A DNA stretch of 64,000 bases from the NCBI GenBank assembly GCA_963665085.2, contig CAXXXS010000002.1, positions 1 through 64,000 of the forward strand, written 5' to 3'. Below the pieces are notes generated by a model. The model was not told the DNA's origin and searched no databases. It worked only from the letters and a program-made list of their open reading frames with translations. This document shows, in pieces, positions 53,331 through 62,514 of the stretch. This DNA is from G963665085 sp963665085. GTDB lineage: Bacteria > Bacteroidota > Bacteroidia > Bacteroidales > JAAAOM01. The position numbers were made by a program, and so were the translations under genes. Each line of letters begins with the position of its first letter. Within the stretch, counting starts at the first letter, position 1.

Positions 53331-54635
53331 ATGAGAAGAGTTGAATTTAAATTACTATGGGCAATCATAGTTGGATTAACAATGTGGTCTTGCGAAAAAG
53401 ATAAAAGTAATAGTGACGATGATAATCAGGAAGGAGAAGCTCAAAGTGCGGATATAGTATGGCAACAAAAATTGTCAATACCAATCAATCCTGCCCTTGG
53501 AAGTAATTATATGCCGGCAATAGACGAGAATGATAACATTTATGTTATGATGTCTGACTGGAATAATTATGGTAGCGGTGAAATGGGAAATGTCTTACAA
53601 GCATTTGATAAAAACGGAAATGCATTGTGGGAAAGAAGCACAGCAGGAGAAGATCCCGACTTCCAAATGGTAACTTATTACGAAAACAAACTTTATTTCA
53701 CTACAGGCAAAAAAATTGTATGCCTTGATGCCGAAGATGGCAGCGATTTATGGAACTATAATGTCCCTGATTCATTTTTGGTTTCTTATAGTTTGGTAAT
53801 TGCAAATAACCGGGTTTTAACTTCTATGCAATCGTTTGATGCAGAAAATTCGTACCTGTTTGCTTTTGACTCAGAGAATGGAACGATTAACTCAACCTTA
53901 GCAATAACAGACGACAGGGCAGTAATGGCTATGGCTGCAAAAGGTTCAACAGTTTATCTTACCTACGATTTCCTGTATTCTGTTAATGTTACTTCCAGTG
54001 GATTATCCTTAAATTGGAAAACTGTTTTACCGGGTAATTCACCAGAGTATGGTGGCGATTATAAAAATATAGCTGACGACATAGCTATTGCCCCTAATGG
54101 CAACATTATTTTTACCTATGGTGTACTCTCCGATTTAAGTACAAGAAGAGTTATCTGTTATAGTTCTGGTGGAACCGAATTATGGCAATCAGATAATGAG
54201 GCAAGACACCTGGTTGTTGATGCTGATAATGATATTTATCTCTGCAATGATGATTTAATAAAACTTGATGGAGCTTCAGGAAGTGAAATATGGAGTACAT
54301 CTGCACCTGCTGAGACATTTGGTCTTGGTAGTTTCAGATCGGTTACAGTTGGCACAGATGAGGTAATGTACAACGGTGATTATTTCGGTATTTATGCTGC
54401 TGAAAATACAGGAAATCTTAAATACTACACACCTGCGGCCACTGTTTCTGAAACGGGGCCATTGACATATATTACGTTATTAAGCAATGGAAATATTATT
54501 CTACTCTGCATGGGAGATGATGAAGATGAAAGAGGTATTTTAATCTGTATGAAAGGTTCTTCTGGTGGAGTACAAGATGAAATATGGGCAAAATGGGGTT
54601 GTAACGCTGCCAATACATTTAATCTGGAAGATTAA
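53331..54635 (+). CDS. PQQ-like beta-propeller lipoprotein
   Basis: A lipoprotein signal (lipobox LTMWSC, about residue 21) is followed by a short acidic linker and a propeller of six to seven blades of the PQQ kind, with repeats such as QAFDKNGNALWERS, VCLDAEDGSDLWNYN, CYSSGGTELWQSD and IKLDGASGSEIWS. Calcium-like D-x-D-x-N loops precede several. There is no catalytic signature, so a binding or scaffold role is likely. It is 70 bp after the AraC gene and 3 bp before the next gene. Confidence 0.85.
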   Translation: MRRVEFKLLWAIIVGLTMWSCEKDKSNSDDDNQEGEAQSADIVWQQKLSIPINPALGSNYMPAIDENDNIYVMMSDWNNYGSGEMGNVLQAFDKNGNALWERSTAGEDPDFQMVTYYENKLYFTTGKKIVCLDAEDGSDLWNYNVPDSFLVSYSLVIANNRVLTSMQSFDAENSYLFAFDSENGTINSTLAITDDRAVMAMAAKGSTVYLTYDFLYSVNVTSSGLSLNWKTVLPGNSPEYGGDYKNIADDIAIAPNGNIIFTYGVLSDLSTRRVICYSSGGTELWQSDNEARHLVVDADNDIYLCNDDLIKLDGASGSEIWSTSAPAETFGLGSFRSVTVGTDEVMYNGDYFGIYAAENTGNLKYYTPAATVSETGPLTYITLLSNGNIILLCMGDDEDERGILICMKGSSGGVQDEIWAKWGCNAANTFNLED

Positions 54636-54638
54636 CAG

Positions 54639-55718
54639 ATGAGATATATTATATTCTTTTTTATAGTATTTCTTTTCTGTCCGTTATCCGCACAAAATGC
54701 GTATCAGAAAAAATTTCAGGTAGAATCCGGTCAGGTTGAATATAACCTGACCGGTTCTCTTACAGGGAAAAAAACACTCTGGTTTGATCATTATGGTGAT
54801 GCATATTTCGAGGAAACAAACACAGAAGAGAAAGTAAAAACCCTGCGTGGTACTGAAATTGTGAAGAGCCACTCACTTATGATTTTTGATGGCATCTATT
54901 ATTACAACATCAATATGGCCACTATGGAAGGCACGAAAATGCATAAGAATGCCGTTCCCGATTTTTCAATATTAGGCAGCGGACTTAACGACCAGGAGAT
55001 GGAACAATTGGGCGAGAGTTTTGCCGCGGCATTTGGCGGAAAAGTTGAAAAGAAAAGCGAAACAGTTATGGGACGAACTTGTGATGTAACTACCATGATG
55101 GGTGCAACAGTACATGTTTACAAAGGAGTTGTTCTTCGGTCTGATACCAAAATTGGTTCTCAGATAAATATTGAAGAAGCGGTTCTTTTTGATGAGAATA
55201 TTACTATTCCGGGGTCAAAATTTACGCCTCCCAAAAATGCAAAAATAGAAGATGTAAGTGCAGACATGATGTCTGATTATGCGTATGATGAAGAGGAAGA
55301 GGAACAAGGACTGCTGTTTCCTTCAGGCATAACTTTCGAACAATATAAAAAGGAGACTGAACGTGTCCGTCGCGACCTGGGATACCTTTTTGCCATGCAC
55401 GATGCTTCTGGTGGACAATATTCCAGTATTTGTACAAAAGCAGAAAATAACATGCTGGCTTTTGGTATGTTTTCATTGCAGAATTATGCTGATTGGCAGA
55501 ACATGTATGAAGAAACGGGTATGAAGTCTTTTATCCTCAATGGTAAAAAAGCCGGATATGTAGTTTATTCTGAACAGGACGAAGACACCGGAAAGACTAC
55601 TAACAGTTCTTCTTTGTTTATAGAATTAAAAAATAAAGATGCACTTCTGCAACTTACCAGTGTGCCTGTAATTTCTAAAGAAGAACTGATAAAAATTTTT
55701 AACCAGTTAAATTTCTAA
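54639..55718 (+). CDS. Secreted protein of unknown function
   Basis: A 359-residue protein with a signal peptide (MRYIIFFFIVFLFCPLSAQ). It contains an N-terminal beta-rich part (residues ~20-190, with KKTLWFDHYGDAYFEE), an acidic spacer (YAYDEEEEEQ, near 220) and a C-terminal part of about 120 residues (TFEQYKKETERVRRDLG ... SSLFIELKNKDALLQL). I recognise no domain. It sits between a PQQ-like lipoprotein and another lipoprotein with a propeller look, 3 bp after the former. Confidence 0.75.
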   Translation: MRYIIFFFIVFLFCPLSAQNAYQKKFQVESGQVEYNLTGSLTGKKTLWFDHYGDAYFEETNTEEKVKTLRGTEIVKSHSLMIFDGIYYYNINMATMEGTKMHKNAVPDFSILGSGLNDQEMEQLGESFAAAFGGKVEKKSETVMGRTCDVTTMMGATVHVYKGVVLRSDTKIGSQINIEEAVLFDENITIPGSKFTPPKNAKIEDVSADMMSDYAYDEEEEEQGLLFPSGITFEQYKKETERVRRDLGYLFAMHDASGGQYSSICTKAENNMLAFGMFSLQNYADWQNMYEETGMKSFILNGKKAGYVVYSEQDEDTGKTTNSSSLFIELKNKDALLQLTSVPVISKEELIKIFNQLNF

Positions 55719-55804
55719 TATAATACAGTTATCACATACTGGGATTAAAACAAACAAATATTTACCAATCAGGATTTTGTTTTTAATAATAATTATTTAG
55801 TGAA

Positions 55805-56998
55805 ATGAAAAAAATATTATTCTTTTTAAGCTTGTTATTTATTGCTTTTACTTCTTGTGTTGATGAAGTAACAGTTGATCCGGAAGACGATGAAGAGGAG
55901 TACATTGATGAGAATGAGGAAGAAAACGAAGAAGAGGAAAATATAACCAACAACTGGCAATTGTATGCAACTATTACCGGAGATGAAGAAGGATGGGGAT
56001 ATTATTATGATCAGAATATAGTGTCAAATGAAGAAGGAAAAACATATGTGTTATATCGTCCCCAGTATAGTAATACAGGGGGAGACAATGGATATGTTGC
56101 TGTAATTACCGATTCTGCAGAATATACAATTGAAGAATTTACCCCGGCTGTTTACGGTACATTTAACATGATTGAGACAGAAATGTACCAAAATACTCCT
56201 TATGTTGCGTATTTTGCATATGATAATGGATATCCGGAAATCATTGTTAAAGAAAAGCAGGGGAACTCCTGGACTGCTGTTGGAGGTGAAGTTGTAGGCG
56301 ATTATTGTGATGATGAATTTGACTTTGCCATAGGTCCGAATAAAGATTTATTTGTTGCATTTGGAGAGACAAATCAACAATTTGATGCTGTAGGTAAACT
56401 AACAGTGCGTAAATATTCAAATGATACCTGGACTACTCTTGGTCAAAATCAGTTTTCAGACTCTTTAGCTTCGTATCTGCAGTTGGCTGTTGGTTCAAAT
56501 AATATTCCTTATGTTTTTTACCGTGAAGTAGAAAACACTGCAGAAAAAGATATTCGCAATACTGTTGTTGAGTATTTTGATGGCAGTCAGTGGGAGAAAT
56601 GTGGAGATTATATCAGTACTTCTGAAAATATTGTATCAATGAGTATAGTGGTAATGAATAATGTACCCTATATCGCTTATTCTGATCTGGATGCCGGAAA
56701 ATCCTATATTAAATATTGGGAAGGAGATGCCTGGAATGATTTGAGTTTGTCATTGCCTTATATGATTAATACCAAACTTCAAGTATTCAACAATGAGTTG
56801 TATGTAGGTTTTAATAATGGAGATGACAGCAATAATATCGCTATCCAGAAATTTACAGACTCAGGAATCCGGGTGTTTGATAAAGATGGTATTCAGTTAC
56901 TGGTACATGGTGTCGAAGGGTTTGATTTCACAGTAACTTCTAAAGGTATTTTTCTGTTAGACAGGAGTTCTTCTAAGGTAATTTATCACCCATTCTGA
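55805..56998 (+). CDS. Lipoprotein with acidic linker and repeated beta blades
   Basis: The 397 residues begin with a lipoprotein signal (lipobox AFTSC). A very acidic linker of about 30 residues (runs of E/D) would place the domain away from the membrane. The rest has repeated pieces (VPYIAYSD, TPYVAYFAYDNG, IPYVFYREV, ELYVGFNNGDDS), a pattern common in beta-propellers. No enzyme motif. It is 86 bp after the previous gene and is likely the last of that operon. Confidence 0.75.
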   Translation: MKKILFFLSLLFIAFTSCVDEVTVDPEDDEEEYIDENEEENEEEENITNNWQLYATITGDEEGWGYYYDQNIVSNEEGKTYVLYRPQYSNTGGDNGYVAVITDSAEYTIEEFTPAVYGTFNMIETEMYQNTPYVAYFAYDNGYPEIIVKEKQGNSWTAVGGEVVGDYCDDEFDFAIGPNKDLFVAFGETNQQFDAVGKLTVRKYSNDTWTTLGQNQFSDSLASYLQLAVGSNNIPYVFYREVENTAEKDIRNTVVEYFDGSQWEKCGDYISTSENIVSMSIVVMNNVPYIAYSDLDAGKSYIKYWEGDAWNDLSLSLPYMINTKLQVFNNELYVGFNNGDDSNNIAIQKFTDSGIRVFDKDGIQLLVHGVEGFDFTVTSKGIFLLDRSSSKVIYHPF

Positions 56999-57344
56999 TA
57001 GGTTAGTTAATTAGTAAGAAAGAGGTTGTTAAAAAAAATACAGGTTTACATTTAAGCCTAATTTCAATTTTCAGTTTAAAGACTGTCAAGCATAGCCGTC
57101 AGGCTAAAAGATATAAAAGATTAAATTATAAGATATTATGAACTCTCCCTGATTGAGTCTGAGACTCAATCAGGGAGAGTAAACGTTAAACCAATATAAA
57201 ATAGGATTGTATTTCCTTTACCGTATTTTTAAGTCTTTTTTTTTAGCCTGACAGCTTGCCCTGTCCGTGATTAGCGCACCTTACGAGGGCTAACGTATTT
57301 TAAACATGACCAAACAGTTTTTGCCTAAAACAGAAATTATAAAT
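56999..57344. repeat. Gene-free gap with perfect 18-bp hairpin
   Basis: Between convergent genes, actctccctgattgagtc (57142-57159) and gactcaatcagggagagt (57163-57180) pair perfectly around a 3-base loop. Around it, GTCAGGCTAAAA (about 57091) and TTTTAGCCTGAC (about 57241) form an outer inverted repeat. No gene is seen. The inner hairpin could be a two-way terminator; the whole 57072-57268 may be a small inverted-repeat element. Confidence 0.85.
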
Positions 57345-58811
57345 TTAAAATATCAATGTCTGCATAGACCTGGCAGGTATCTCAAGTTCAGTCATGTTAT
57401 CACCTACGTAAAATTTATAAGCGATTGGAGCTTCAGTCTCATTCATAACAACAGTAACCATTTTACCATCCTCATTTAAAAATGAAGTAGCTAAGATCGT
57501 ACTTCGACTTGTTGTTGTGCTTACACGTTTTGCTCCCGGGCGAACAAACCGAGAGAAATGGCCGATATAATAATAAGATGGTGTATAAATAACTTCATCT
57601 GTGCGTGTATCTGCATGTACAGGGGCAAAACAAAAGTTGCCAACGTGATTGGGGCCTCCGGTTTCATCCAATAAAATATTCCAGTCGGTCCAGCCAACGG
57701 TTCCGTTATTAAAATCATTAATCATATTGCGGCCATATCGTTCTGCATTGTGCCATCGTTCATATGTGTCTGCATGAAAACTCTCGGCACAACCTTCTGT
57801 GAACAACATTTTTTTGTCTGGATATGACTCCTGTATATTCTTAAGATTTGACCATTTTTCTGTTCCCCCTGTCCATGTCTCGTACCAGTGGAAACCAATT
57901 CCCCATGCATATTTAGCTGCTTCCGGATCTTCGAATATGGTGTTTGCCCTGTGAGACATTAAATCGCGGTTGTGATCCCAGACAATGATATTCTTATCAC
58001 TAAGTCCTTCTCGTTCGAATGTTGGACCGAGGTTCTTTTTAAGAAAATCCCTTTCTTCTTCAGCAGTATAAATACAAGATTCCCATGTTTGGGTCGCCAT
58101 GGGTTCGTTCTGAATGGTTACTCCCCAGATTGGTATTCCTTCAGCCTCATAAGCATCTACAAATTTCACAAAATAATTGGCCCATGCCTGGTAATATTCA
58201 GGTAAAAGACTACCTCCATATAGCATATCACTCTTCCCTTTCATAAATGCAGGAGGGCTCCAGGGACTTGCAAAAAGGACCATTTCTTCTCCTGCTTTTT
58301 CTAGTGCCCGTTTTATCATTGGTATCCTGAATTCTTTATCGTGCTCAATGTTAAAAGAATTTAGAGCAGAATCTCCTTCTTCGATATAGGTATAACTTCC
58401 ACTGCTAAAATCACAGCTGTGGATATTGGTACGCATAATTGAGTAATTATTACCAGAATTTCCATAATATGCATTTAACAGTTCTTCTTGTTTATCTTCA
58501 GATAACTTTGCGAAAACTTCTGCTGACGCATCTGTAATTGCACCACCCACACCAATAACTGTTTGAAATTTTTTATTGGGATTTACAAATATCGATATTT
58601 CATATTCCTTTGGTTGAACAGCTTCTGAGAAGGCTATGTTTTCAGCTGTTTTTGATAGTTTTTGATCACTATCCTTAATAGTTGAATATACAGTGATTGA
58701 TTTACCTGATATTGAAAAAGGGGTTTCGGTTTCTTGTTTTTCCTGAACTTGCCCAGTACATGCAAAAAGTAAAGCTGAGGCACAGATAATAGAGATGTTT
58801 TTTCTAATCAT
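57345..58811 (-). CDS. GH30-family glycoside hydrolase, lipoprotein
   Basis: GH30 enzymes cleave beta-glucosyl, xylosyl or fucosyl bonds. The 488 residues have a lipobox (LLFACTG, Cys18), then the TIM-barrel/beta-sandwich of the family: Q-T-V-x-G-V-GGAITDASA near 83, SPWSPPAFMK near 182, acid/base Glu236 (IQNEPMA) and nucleophile Glu339 (LFTEGC). The C-terminal beta part (VRPGAKRV) is present. Substrate cannot be fixed; glucosylceramidase-like members act on beta-1,6-glucan or glucosides. No sugar importer is beside it. Confidence 0.92.
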   Translation of the reverse strand: MIRKNISIICASALLFACTGQVQEKQETETPFSISGKSITVYSTIKDSDQKLSKTAENIAFSEAVQPKEYEISIFVNPNKKFQTVIGVGGAITDASAEVFAKLSEDKQEELLNAYYGNSGNNYSIMRTNIHSCDFSSGSYTYIEEGDSALNSFNIEHDKEFRIPMIKRALEKAGEEMVLFASPWSPPAFMKGKSDMLYGGSLLPEYYQAWANYFVKFVDAYEAEGIPIWGVTIQNEPMATQTWESCIYTAEEERDFLKKNLGPTFEREGLSDKNIIVWDHNRDLMSHRANTIFEDPEAAKYAWGIGFHWYETWTGGTEKWSNLKNIQESYPDKKMLFTEGCAESFHADTYERWHNAERYGRNMINDFNNGTVGWTDWNILLDETGGPNHVGNFCFAPVHADTRTDEVIYTPSYYYIGHFSRFVRPGAKRVSTTTSRSTILATSFLNEDGKMVTVVMNETEAPIAYKFYVGDNMTELEIPARSMQTLIF

Positions 58812-59082
58812 TCCTTCAATTCTTTCGTTTATTAATTATGCTTCTATTATTGTTAATTTCTTATATCATAGAAATTATAACACAAAGAAAAATAAAATAT
58901 TTGTTGATAGTACAGCGAAAAAGCTGTTTAACAACCTGGATAAAAAAAGAATTAAATAAAAATGATTCGTTTGTAACAAATCATTTTTTTCCTTCTCTAA
59001 ATTATAGATTTAAAATAATAGTTTGGTAACAAAGAATTTAAATTCAGAAATAAAAGGACAGGACAATTTAGAGTTAAAATCT

Positions 59083-59277
59083 ATGAGTTTTTTTAGCTCT
59101 ATTATATATTTTGGTATTCCTGCAATTTTAATGATTATAGGATTTTATGTAGTAATGCCTGGGTTAATAAAACGGGGATTACCTCCGTTTAATGCATTTA
59201 AAAAGGAAGAAAATGTTTTTACGCTGTCAAACCTCAAAGAACGGTTTCGACTTAAACATCTGAATTGGAAAATGTAG
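59083..59277 (+). pseudogene. Fragment of CPBP-type membrane protease
   Basis: Sixty-four residues open MSFFSSIIYFGIPAILMIIGFYVVMPGLIKRGLPPF and end FTLSNLKERFRLKHLNWKM. Both parts resemble N-terminal blocks of CPBP-family intramembrane proteases, but the helix or helices normally between them and the whole catalytic region are missing. I read it as a deletion remnant. A 21-codon extension upstream (from 59023) is probably not translated. Confidence 0.45.
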
Positions 59278-59362
59278 CTTTTAACGATTGTTACTTTTAT
59301 AGGGATTGTTTTTTTAAATTTATAGTGATTATATAGAATATATCGTAACATTTTGATTCCGT

Positions 59363-59860
59363 ATGGATACAAAAGACGAATTTTTTGAGAGCATTGTAGA
59401 AGAGCATCGGGATAAAATATACCGTATCTGCCGATATTATGTTCAGGATGATGATGACGTGAAAGATTTATATCAGGAAACCCTGATAAATATCTGGAAA
59501 GGTATTGATAAATTTCGGGGAGAGGCAGCTATTAGTACATGGATTTTCAGGGTGACAGCAAATACAGCAATGTATTTCTTGTCAAAGAGAAAAGCTAAAA
59601 TGAATACTAAATGTGAAATTGATTTGATTGAAAATCAGACATTCTCGGAAGAAGATAGCAGGTTAGAAGATGAGAAACTTCTTCATCAATCCATTAGTAA
59701 ATTACCATTGGTCGACATGATTATTATTTCACTGGTTTTAGAAGGAGTACCATCAAAAGAGATTGCTGAGATTATTGGTCTTACAGATAGTAACGTGCGT
59801 ACCAGAACTCACAGAATAAAAGCGACATTAAAAAATATAATTGAAGGGAGGGAGTCATGA
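59363..59860 (+). CDS. ECF-type RNA polymerase sigma factor
   Basis: The 165 residues contain region 2 (residues ~12-80: YRICRYYVQDDDDVKDLYQETLINIWKGIDKFRGEAAISTWIFRVTANTA, the -10 recognition and core-binding part) and region 4 (about 110-160: LPLVDMIIISLVLEGVPSKEIAEIIGLTDSNVRTRTHRIKATLK, the -35 HTH). It overlaps the membrane gene after it by 4 bp. That partner is the likely regulator. Confidence 0.93.
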   Translation: MDTKDEFFESIVEEHRDKIYRICRYYVQDDDDVKDLYQETLINIWKGIDKFRGEAAISTWIFRVTANTAMYFLSKRKAKMNTKCEIDLIENQTFSEEDSRLEDEKLLHQSISKLPLVDMIIISLVLEGVPSKEIAEIIGLTDSNVRTRTHRIKATLKNIIEGRES

Positions 59861-60495
59861 AATTTGAAGAATTAATTGAAAAAACAAGGAATGTAAAAGC
59901 TCCGGAATTTATAAATGAAAACTTAGATAGAAACGAGAAAGAAACTCCATTTTTTACTTTTATGGATGAGATTCAGAAATTGGATAGCAGGTATCGCTCT
60001 CAAATCAGACTTCAGCAATATGTGTTATTATCTTCAAGTATAGTAATAGCGATTTTCATTTTTTTAATTAGTAAGATTGAACTATTCAAACAATTAAATT
60101 ATAAGATGATTCAACTGGGATTAGTTCTGTTGTTGGGCGGTTATATAATTTCATTTTTAATGTTTCAATTGAAGTACAAGAAATATAAGGATATAGACTA
60201 TAATAAAGATTTAATACATTTTATAGAAGAAACAAAAAAGCGATATGTTTTTTTCTCCCAGGATAGATTTTTATACATACCATTATTTATTATTCTGGAT
60301 ATCGGCTTGTATTATACATTATCGCCTATTTTATCTATATCTGATTTAGATGAGTTTACATTAATAATTAATCTTCAGTTTGTGTTAATCTGCATATTCA
60401 GTTTTGATTTACTTATTAAATATAGACTCTGGAAAAAAAATCAAAAACCTGTTTTTGAAGAAATTCTAAATTATGTTAATCAATTTGAGTTGTAG
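59857..60495 (+). CDS. Membrane protein paired with the ECF sigma factor
   Basis: The 212-residue protein has a soluble N-terminus of about 50 residues (MKFEELIEKTRNVKAPEF...) and four membrane helices (about 52-72, 82-102, 135-160, 165-185). No zinc anti-sigma H-x3-C-x2-C motif is present, so it is not a classical zinc anti-sigma factor. The 4-bp overlap with the sigma gene still argues for a regulatory partner that holds or tunes the sigma factor at the membrane. Confidence 0.75.
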   Translation: MKFEELIEKTRNVKAPEFINENLDRNEKETPFFTFMDEIQKLDSRYRSQIRLQQYVLLSSSIVIAIFIFLISKIELFKQLNYKMIQLGLVLLLGGYIISFLMFQLKYKKYKDIDYNKDLIHFIEETKKRYVFFSQDRFLYIPLFIILDIGLYYTLSPILSISDLDEFTLIINLQFVLICIFSFDLLIKYRLWKKNQKPVFEEILNYVNQFEL

Positions 60496-60667
60496 AGAGC
60501 TTTATCGATAAAAATTTGCTATTGTATTAGATTCATACATGATATACATAACAAAAAATTGACAAGTGATTTCGTAAAATCATTTCTTACTTTTGCACTC
60601 GTTTTTTAATCTTCAGGTTAATTGCTATATCCGAAGATTTGCCATTGTATTATATAATTAAGAATTT

Positions 60668-61264
60668 ATGAATAGTAAGAAAACTATTTTTGTTACGTAT
60701 GCAGTGAAAGAAGAATTTTTTCCTATGGAAGCAGAAGGTTGTGATATTTTACAGATTCATACCGGAGTAGGAAAAGCTAAATCTGCACATATTTTAACAA
60801 AACATATTTGTGAGAATAAACCGGATTTAGTTTTAAATGTAGGTACTGCCGGAACCCAGAAGCATAACGTAGGTGATATTTTTGTGTCCACACAGTTTAT
60901 CGATCGAGACTTCGAGACAATTAGATTGCCGGGTATTGAACATGAAATTAATGGATTAGAATTTTGGAGTGAGGATTTACCTTTAACACAGTGGATAACT
61001 AACCATGAGAAATTGGGTGTATGTAATACCGGAGATTCTTTTGTTACACAGTCCACACCAATAAATGGCGATATTATTGACATGGAAGCTTTTGCTCAGG
61101 CATTGGTTTGCAAAGAATTTAATATTCCCTTTCTTTCGGTAAAGTATATTACAGATATTATTGGGCAGAATTCTGTTGAACTATGGGAAAGCAGGTTAAC
61201 AGAAGCACGTCTTAAACTTTCATCCTGGTTCGAACAGCATGATCCTTTATCGGTTTTATCTTAA
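60668..61264 (+). CDS. Nucleoside phosphorylase-type nucleosidase (MTA/SAH nucleosidase-like)
   Basis: The 198-residue protein has the PNP/MTAN fold: VTYAVKEEFF, HTGVGKAKSAH (phosphate/ribose site), VLNVGTAGTQ, CNTGDSFV, the catalytic Glu in IIDMEAFAQA and Asp in VKYITDIIG. It is shorter than MTAN (about 230), so a variant of the family seems more likely than true mtnN. Substrates would be adenine nucleosides or similar. Upstream is a TACTTTTG element (60588-60595) close to the Bacteroidota -7 consensus TAnnTTTG. Confidence 0.85.
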   Translation: MNSKKTIFVTYAVKEEFFPMEAEGCDILQIHTGVGKAKSAHILTKHICENKPDLVLNVGTAGTQKHNVGDIFVSTQFIDRDFETIRLPGIEHEINGLEFWSEDLPLTQWITNHEKLGVCNTGDSFVTQSTPINGDIIDMEAFAQALVCKEFNIPFLSVKYITDIIGQNSVELWESRLTEARLKLSSWFEQHDPLSVLS

Positions 61265-61277
61265 ATAATAAATACTT

Positions 61278-61350
61278 TTTGTTCCTCTGTGCATTCTCTG
61301 CGAAACCTCTTCGCACTCAGCGGTTTATAAATTTTACCTGCGGATTTTAG
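61278..61350. repeat. Dispersed intergenic repeat
   Basis: The pattern CTCTGTGCATTCTCTGCG...TTCGCACTCAGCGG, then TGCGGATTTTAGG, resembles segments at 21036-21062 (reversed) and 23044-23092 (shared TGCGGATTTTAGG). Such repeats are common between genes in Bacteroidota. No function known. Confidence 0.5.
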
Positions 61351-61397
61351 GTAATCTTCCGTAACTTTGAAAATGCAATTATAAAACCTAAAGCGAA

Positions 61398-61865
61398 ATG
61401 ATTTTTGAAATACCCGGGAGAGAAACGATTGAAATAAAAAATGTAGTGTTGGATTATAACGGCACAATCGCAATTGATGGTAAATTAATTGAAGGTGTTG
61501 CAAAATCAATAAATGAGCTATCTGGTAATATAAATTTTCATATCCTTACTGCAGATACATTCGGAACTGTAGAGAAAGAACTAGCAGATGTAAACTGTGA
61601 AGTAGTTATAATCTCGAAAAACAATCAGGATACCAGTAAGCTTGATTATGTTCTAAGTCTGGACAAGGAAAAAACATTGTGTGTTGGAAATGGGAAGAAT
61701 GATAGACTTATATTAAAAGAGTCTGTATTAGGAATTGCGGTTATCCAAAGTGAAGGAACATTTGTTGAGTCTTTATTAGCAGCCGATATTGTTTGTTTAT
61801 CAATCTTAGATGTTTTTGAGTTTTTTAAATCACCGGATAGGCTTAAGGCAACATTGAGGAATTAA
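61398..61865 (+). CDS. HAD-superfamily protein (soluble P-type-ATPase-like)
   Basis: The 155 residues show the HAD core: motif I VLDYNGT (D-x-N-G-T instead of D-x-D-G-T), motif II ILTADTF and motif III-IV CVGNGKNDRLIL. The changed second residue (Asn for Asp) is the state found in stand-alone HAD proteins resembling the phosphorylation domain of P-type ATPases. It has no cap domain. Phosphatase activity is uncertain. It is followed 18 bp later by a Crp/Fnr gene. Confidence 0.87.
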   Translation: MIFEIPGRETIEIKNVVLDYNGTIAIDGKLIEGVAKSINELSGNINFHILTADTFGTVEKELADVNCEVVIISKNNQDTSKLDYVLSLDKEKTLCVGNGKNDRLILKESVLGIAVIQSEGTFVESLLAADIVCLSILDVFEFFKSPDRLKATLRN

Positions 61866-61883
61866 TGTAAAAGCATTTTTACA

Positions 61884-62489
61884 ATGGACAAATTAATTGA
61901 AAACATTAAAGCATATACTACACTTAACGAAGAAGAACTGACATTGCTCGAAGATACAACAGAGAAGAGAGTTTTTAAAAAGAATGAAATAATTTTTACC
62001 GAAGGAATAATTTCAGAGGAAATTTATTTTGTAACCAAAGGTTGTGTCAGACTTTTTTATAATGTTGATGGAAATGATAAAACCGCTTTCTTTTATACGG
62101 AAGGACAATTTATATGTGCCGGGGAAAGCTATACTTATAATATACCGGCCATAGAAAATTATCAGGCTATTGAGCAAACAGAGATTTATGTTTTTACAAA
62201 AAAGAATATAGAAGAACTATTAAGTAAAGCACCTAAATTTGAAATAATAGCAAGGATTGCAACCGAGAATGAATTAATAACCTGCCAAAAGGTAATTGCA
62301 TCGTTTGTCACCAAATCGCCGGAGCAACGATATAAAGATTTGTTAAATACGCAGGGAGAACTTTTTCAGCGGGTTCCACAACATTATATCGCATCTTTTT
62401 TAGGTGTATCGCCAGAAACATTGAGCCGTATTAAAGCCCGGGTCTTCAAGAAAGAACTTGACGATGATCAAGAGAAAAGAGGCAGTTAA
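61884..62489 (+). CDS. Crp/Fnr-family transcriptional regulator
   Basis: A cyclic-nucleotide-like binding domain fills residues ~10-125 (IIFTEGIISEEIYFVTKGCVRLFY, FCA-type GQFICAGESYTYNIPA) and a C-terminal HTH of the Crp kind lies at ~150-190 (VPQHYIASFLGVSPETLSRIKARVF). Cysteines for an iron-sulphur cluster are not visible in the usual Fnr arrangement. The cluster of HAD, Crp/Fnr and SDR genes on one strand with short gaps suggests an operon. Confidence 0.9.
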   Translation: MDKLIENIKAYTTLNEEELTLLEDTTEKRVFKKNEIIFTEGIISEEIYFVTKGCVRLFYNVDGNDKTAFFYTEGQFICAGESYTYNIPAIENYQAIEQTEIYVFTKKNIEELLSKAPKFEIIARIATENELITCQKVIASFVTKSPEQRYKDLLNTQGELFQRVPQHYIASFLGVSPETLSRIKARVFKKELDDDQEKRGS

Positions 62490-62514
62490 CCTCTAATTTT
62501 GAAATAAAAAAAAG

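Noticed and set aside
58838..59029. Open frame of 63 codons upstream of the CPBP fragment
   Set aside because: AT-rich leader with no coding pattern, ending just inside the next frame.
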